Shown piece by piece: positions 61,290-64,000 of a stretch of DNA of 64,000 nt. The notes under the pieces are model-generated. The model saw only the letters and a list, made by a program, of their open reading frames with translations, had not been told where the DNA came from and made no database searches. Made by a program: the position numbers and the translations under genes. The stretch comes from Tetragonia tetragonoides (lineage: Eukaryota > Streptophyta > Magnoliopsida > Caryophyllales > Aizoaceae), in NCBI GenBank assembly GCA_038025085.1, contig CM076152.1:30507501-30571500 (forward strand), in the 5' to 3' direction. The first letter of the stretch is position 1. Every line of letters starts with the position of its first letter.

Positions 61290-61860
61290 AATTTCCAACA
61301 CCATCACCAGCCAACAACAACTAACCACAAGAATACAAAGATAAACCCAACAGCTCTGTCATCAGGCCCAAAGAGGCTCAGAGTGGTGGGTTTTACAGAA
61401 CATGATACAACAAGAAATGAAACAAAGAGAAAAGCATGATCAGCAACAATAAAAACACAGAATAAAGTAAGCAAATATCAACAAATCACCAGCCAACACC
61501 ATAAATCCACCAGCCAATATCAACACCATCAACAACCAACACCATCACCAACCAACACCAGCCAATATCAACACCATCAATCCACCAGCCAATATCAACA
61601 CCATCAACAACCAACACCATCACCAAAAATTTCCAACACCATCACCAGCCAACAACAACTAACCACAAGAATACAAAGATAAACCCAAAAACTCTGTCAT
61701 CAGGGCCAAAGAGGCTCAGAGTGGTGGGTTTTACAGAACATGATACAACAATAAATGAAACAAAGAGAAAAGCATGATCAGCAACAATAAAAACACAGAA
61801 TAAAGTAAGCAAGTATCAACAAATCACCAGCCAACACCATAAAAAAATCCAAGTTTTTTA
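61290..61860 (+). repeat. Spaced ~215-bp direct duplication inside the mariner
   Basis: AATTTCCAACACCATCACCA to AAATCACCAGCCAACACCAT is present at 61290-61502 and again at 61627-61842, about 337 bp apart and ~97% identical. Between them ACACCATCAACAACCA-type words repeat. Its recent look suggests a late duplication in this copy. Confidence 0.8.
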
Positions 61861-62439
61861 TCCACCCACCAAATCCATTAACATAAAATGCCTCGACCTA
61901 CCAAATCCAAGTTTTAATCCACCCACCAAAACATAGAAAACGCCAAAATTTATTAACATATCAAATTTTCAGAGCATTAATCAGCAAATTTATTCACCAG
62001 CATTTACGTAAGAAAAGAAAACCTTCACCCACCAAATTCACGTTTAATCCACCCCACCAAAATATAAAAAAACGATCAAATTCATCAACAAAGCAAATTT
62101 TTAGAGCATTAATCAACAGATTTATTCAACAACATTTAAGTAAGATTAAAAATAGCTTGACCCATTGAATTCACGTCTTAATCCACCCCACCAAAACATA
62201 AAAAATGACCAACTTCATCAATATATCACAATTTCAGCAAATAAATTCAGCAAGTTGATTCAAAGCATTAATCAAGGATTTTATTCATAAATCCAACAAC
62301 AACAAAAGAAAAAAAAAAAAAAAAAACACACAACAACTCTCTCTGGATAAGAGAAGCAGAGAGAGATTAACATGAGAGAGAAAGAGAGAAAGAAAAGAAA
62401 CTCCCCTTTTTTACAAGTAACGTTTTTTAGGAGGTACTC

Positions 62440-62796
62440 CTAGGGCTGAGATTCTTCACTTTCAGATTGTAATTCACCCTCAACCACTGCTTTATCTTCG
62501 ATTTTAACATCATTTACTCGAGGATCAGCTATAACCAGATTGTTTGAGGTCGAATTTTCCAGATCTAGGGTTTGCATGTTACCTTTCCGTCGTCGACACC
62601 GATGAGGATGACGTCTTTTGGATGAAATTTCTTCTTCCTCAACAATCCTTTTTGCTTTTCTGCTGCTATCAAACGAATCCTCAACAATCATAGGATCTTG
62701 TTGTTTTATAAGTCAACCCTCATCTTTATCTGGGTCTGTGTTAGGTGCCAAGGTCTCATCGGAATCAACCGAGTCAAACTCAATTTTGCTTCCCAT
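62440..62796 (-). pseudogene. Second ORF inside the mariner, opposite strand, one stop
   Basis: From the ATG at 62796 the minus strand reads MGSKIEFDSVDSDETLAPNT, reaches a TGA after DKDEG, and goes on in the same frame as PMIVEDSFDSSRKAKRIVEE, a basic cluster KRRHPHRCRRRKG and an acidic end (GELQSESEESQP), stopping at 62440. The 118 codons have charged, nuclear-protein-like character with a possible NLS. I do not recognise a family. It might be an accessory gene of the element or a captured host exon. Upstream on its strand is a CT-rich leader (complement of the GA repeats at 62880-62950). The stop may be a mutation, or the two parts may be exons. Confidence 0.4.
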
Positions 62797-63323
62797 TTTT
62801 TATTTAATGAGCCGAATGAGACAGTGAAAAGACAGAGAAGGACTTGGTCGAGATTTTGATCGACAAGTCTAGCAAGAACGAGAGAGAGATCGAGAGAGAT
62901 CGAGAGAGAGAGAGAGAGATGGAGAGAGTTAGTTCGTAGATAGAGAGAGAAGGTAGATCTCAGATGACAAAAATGGGCGGCGGTTTGATGAGAGAGAAAG
63001 TTAGGGTTCTTAGCTTGGAGAACAGCAACAAGGAGAAAGAGAGAGTAAATGGAATGGTGTTTTGAGGGGGTAGATGAAATATCAGGAGAGAGTAGATAGA
63101 GTGTAAAAAATGTGGTTGAGATTTATTCAGAAGAGTAAATGAATTTTGAGGGGGTAGATGAAATGTCAGGAGAGAGAGTGAAGGGGTGAATAAATTATGG
63201 TTGTTAAGTGAAATTAATGTGGGTTAATTGGATTATTAATAAGACATATTTAGAAAAGTAATAAGGGTTAAAGTGAGGGTACATAAGTAATTTTATTAGT
63301 TTTTTCTTACTATATGAGGGAAT

Positions 63324-63341
63324 GCCCAAGTAAAGAAGGGA
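63324..63341. repeat. Inner copy of the mariner terminal motif at the right end
   Basis: GCCCAAGTAAAGAAGGGAC repeats the inner part of the terminal repeat (GCCCAAGTAAAGAGGGGAC in the complement of the left end). The right end thus has two likely transposase-binding sites about 20 bp apart, and the left end has only one. Confidence 0.7.
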
Positions 63342-64000
63342 CATCCTAAATAGGAAAGTTCCCAAGTAAAGAGGGGACGGAGGGAGTAGTAAACTATTAA
63401 TTCCCATTACAATACAAGTCTTAATAAAACAAATCCCAAAGTCTAAACAAATAAGATAAATATTTTTTTAGAAGATATGCTATCTTGTTGTGTGGCCTTC
63501 TTCTAGCTCCCAACACGAGCTAACACAATCCTTTCAATCTACTCTCCCATATAGACGAATTCCATATAGGTTTATTATAGGCCCATCATTGAAGAGAAAT
63601 GTGAAGGAATTTCTAACTACTAACATAATCATACATGCATAATAGAAATTCGATTAATCCAGAAAAGCATGTGATTACTGTAATTAAATATCAAATCGAA
63701 ATCCTACCTTACTCCTTGGTCGCTGGTTGGATGAACAGTGATTGGGTATGGATGAACACGTCAGATATCGTTCCTCAATTGGTATCCACACACAGGCTCA
63801 AGTCCACACGTCAGTATGCTAGTACAACGATCCCGTTCACAACCTCGGTTCTCTCCTTAGTCTAACGACACATAGTTAGGGTTTCGTAAAAACTGATTAT
63901 AACGTGTATTCTAACTGATTAGGAGTCACGATATATATAGGGAGGCAGGAGGGCTGATTAGGTTAAGTGTGTGATGGGCCTAATCCGAATTAGACCCTTC

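Larger units (their letters stand above)
58424..63386 (+). mobile_element. Full-length plant mariner (Stowaway-type ends), apparently autonomous
   Basis: The element is 4963 bp. Both ends start CTCCCTCCGTCCCC and are identical for 26 bp (58424-58449 and the complement of 63361-63386). TA dinucleotides flank it (58422-58423, 63387-63388), and the undisturbed LTR copy has a single TA at 48248-48249. It carries an intact transposase at 59070-60650. Its termini belong to the Stowaway MITE class, of which 30548-30813 is a member. Confidence 0.95.
58202..64000 (-). repeat. Second LTR copy, split by a mariner, running off the window
   Basis: 58202-58423 and 63389-64000 together match 48029-48861 at ~95% identity. 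Differences are mostly transitions. About 200 bp of the LTR lie beyond the window. Confidence 0.85.

Noticed and set aside
58202..64000. Reading the right LTR copy as the ordinary 5' LTR of the second copia element
   Set aside because: A primer-binding site should sit directly left of 58202. Instead there is a 47-bp copy of the SIRE gag flank, so the border is rearranged.

Overview
The window is plant nuclear DNA, from a dicot-type genome. It holds two spliced plant housekeeping genes with GT-AG introns, several lineages of plant LTR retrotransposons, LINE and SINE remnants, Stowaway-, Tourist- and Emigrant-like MITEs, and a full-length plant mariner. Abundant Ty1-copia and mariner/Stowaway DNA would suit a Caryophyllales genome, but the sequence alone does not prove the order. 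I see no tRNA or rRNA gene, no CRISPR array and no bacterial-type operon.

Layout. 1-7729 looks like the 3' part of a large LTR retroelement. It ends in a 1.25-kb LTR whose TATA box faces right. On the opposite strand it carries two decayed spliced genes, one of the plant mobile domain (PMD) class and one DUF7745-like, plus a 65-bp tandem array. 7730-11411 is non-coding, with a very degenerate ~130-bp repeat array, an Emigrant-like MITE and a long foldback element. 11412-27220 is one intact 18-exon gene for the peroxisomal fatty-acid beta-oxidation multifunctional protein (MFP2 type, 722 aa, ending in the PTS1 signal SRL). Its large introns hold LINE ends, a tRNA-derived SINE, a G-quadruplex motif and a possible alternative last exon. 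29353-32934 is an intact six-exon SWEET sugar transporter gene (240 aa) with MITEs in intron 3 and another after its 3' end. 33450-39020 is a graveyard: a 30-G homopolymer, a kinesin-like pseudogene and a LINE reverse-transcriptase pseudogene.

39026 to the end is a nest of transposons, mostly on the minus strand. A SIRE-type Ty1-copia element (39026-48028) has an env-like region and is interrupted by a solo LTR (44997-46599) of the same family as the LTR at the left end of the window. At 48029 a second copia element starts with its 3' LTR. Its internal part is interrupted by a complete but defective hAT element (49441-52800, 8-bp target duplication). A second copy of its LTR (58202 to the window end) is split by a ~5-kb mariner (58424-63386) with perfect 26-bp ends and an uninterrupted 526-codon transposase. 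The uninterrupted LTR copy at 48248 shows the exact empty site.

The two host genes are unrelated in function: MFP2 does the hydratase and dehydrogenase steps of peroxisomal beta-oxidation, and SWEET moves sugars across a membrane. The most interesting leads are the hydratase-only isoform implied by an in-frame terminal exon in MFP2 intron 9, the antisense PMD/DUF7745 cassette in the left element, a second reading frame inside the mariner, and a junction at 58154/58155 that suggests a ~10-kb tandem duplication.
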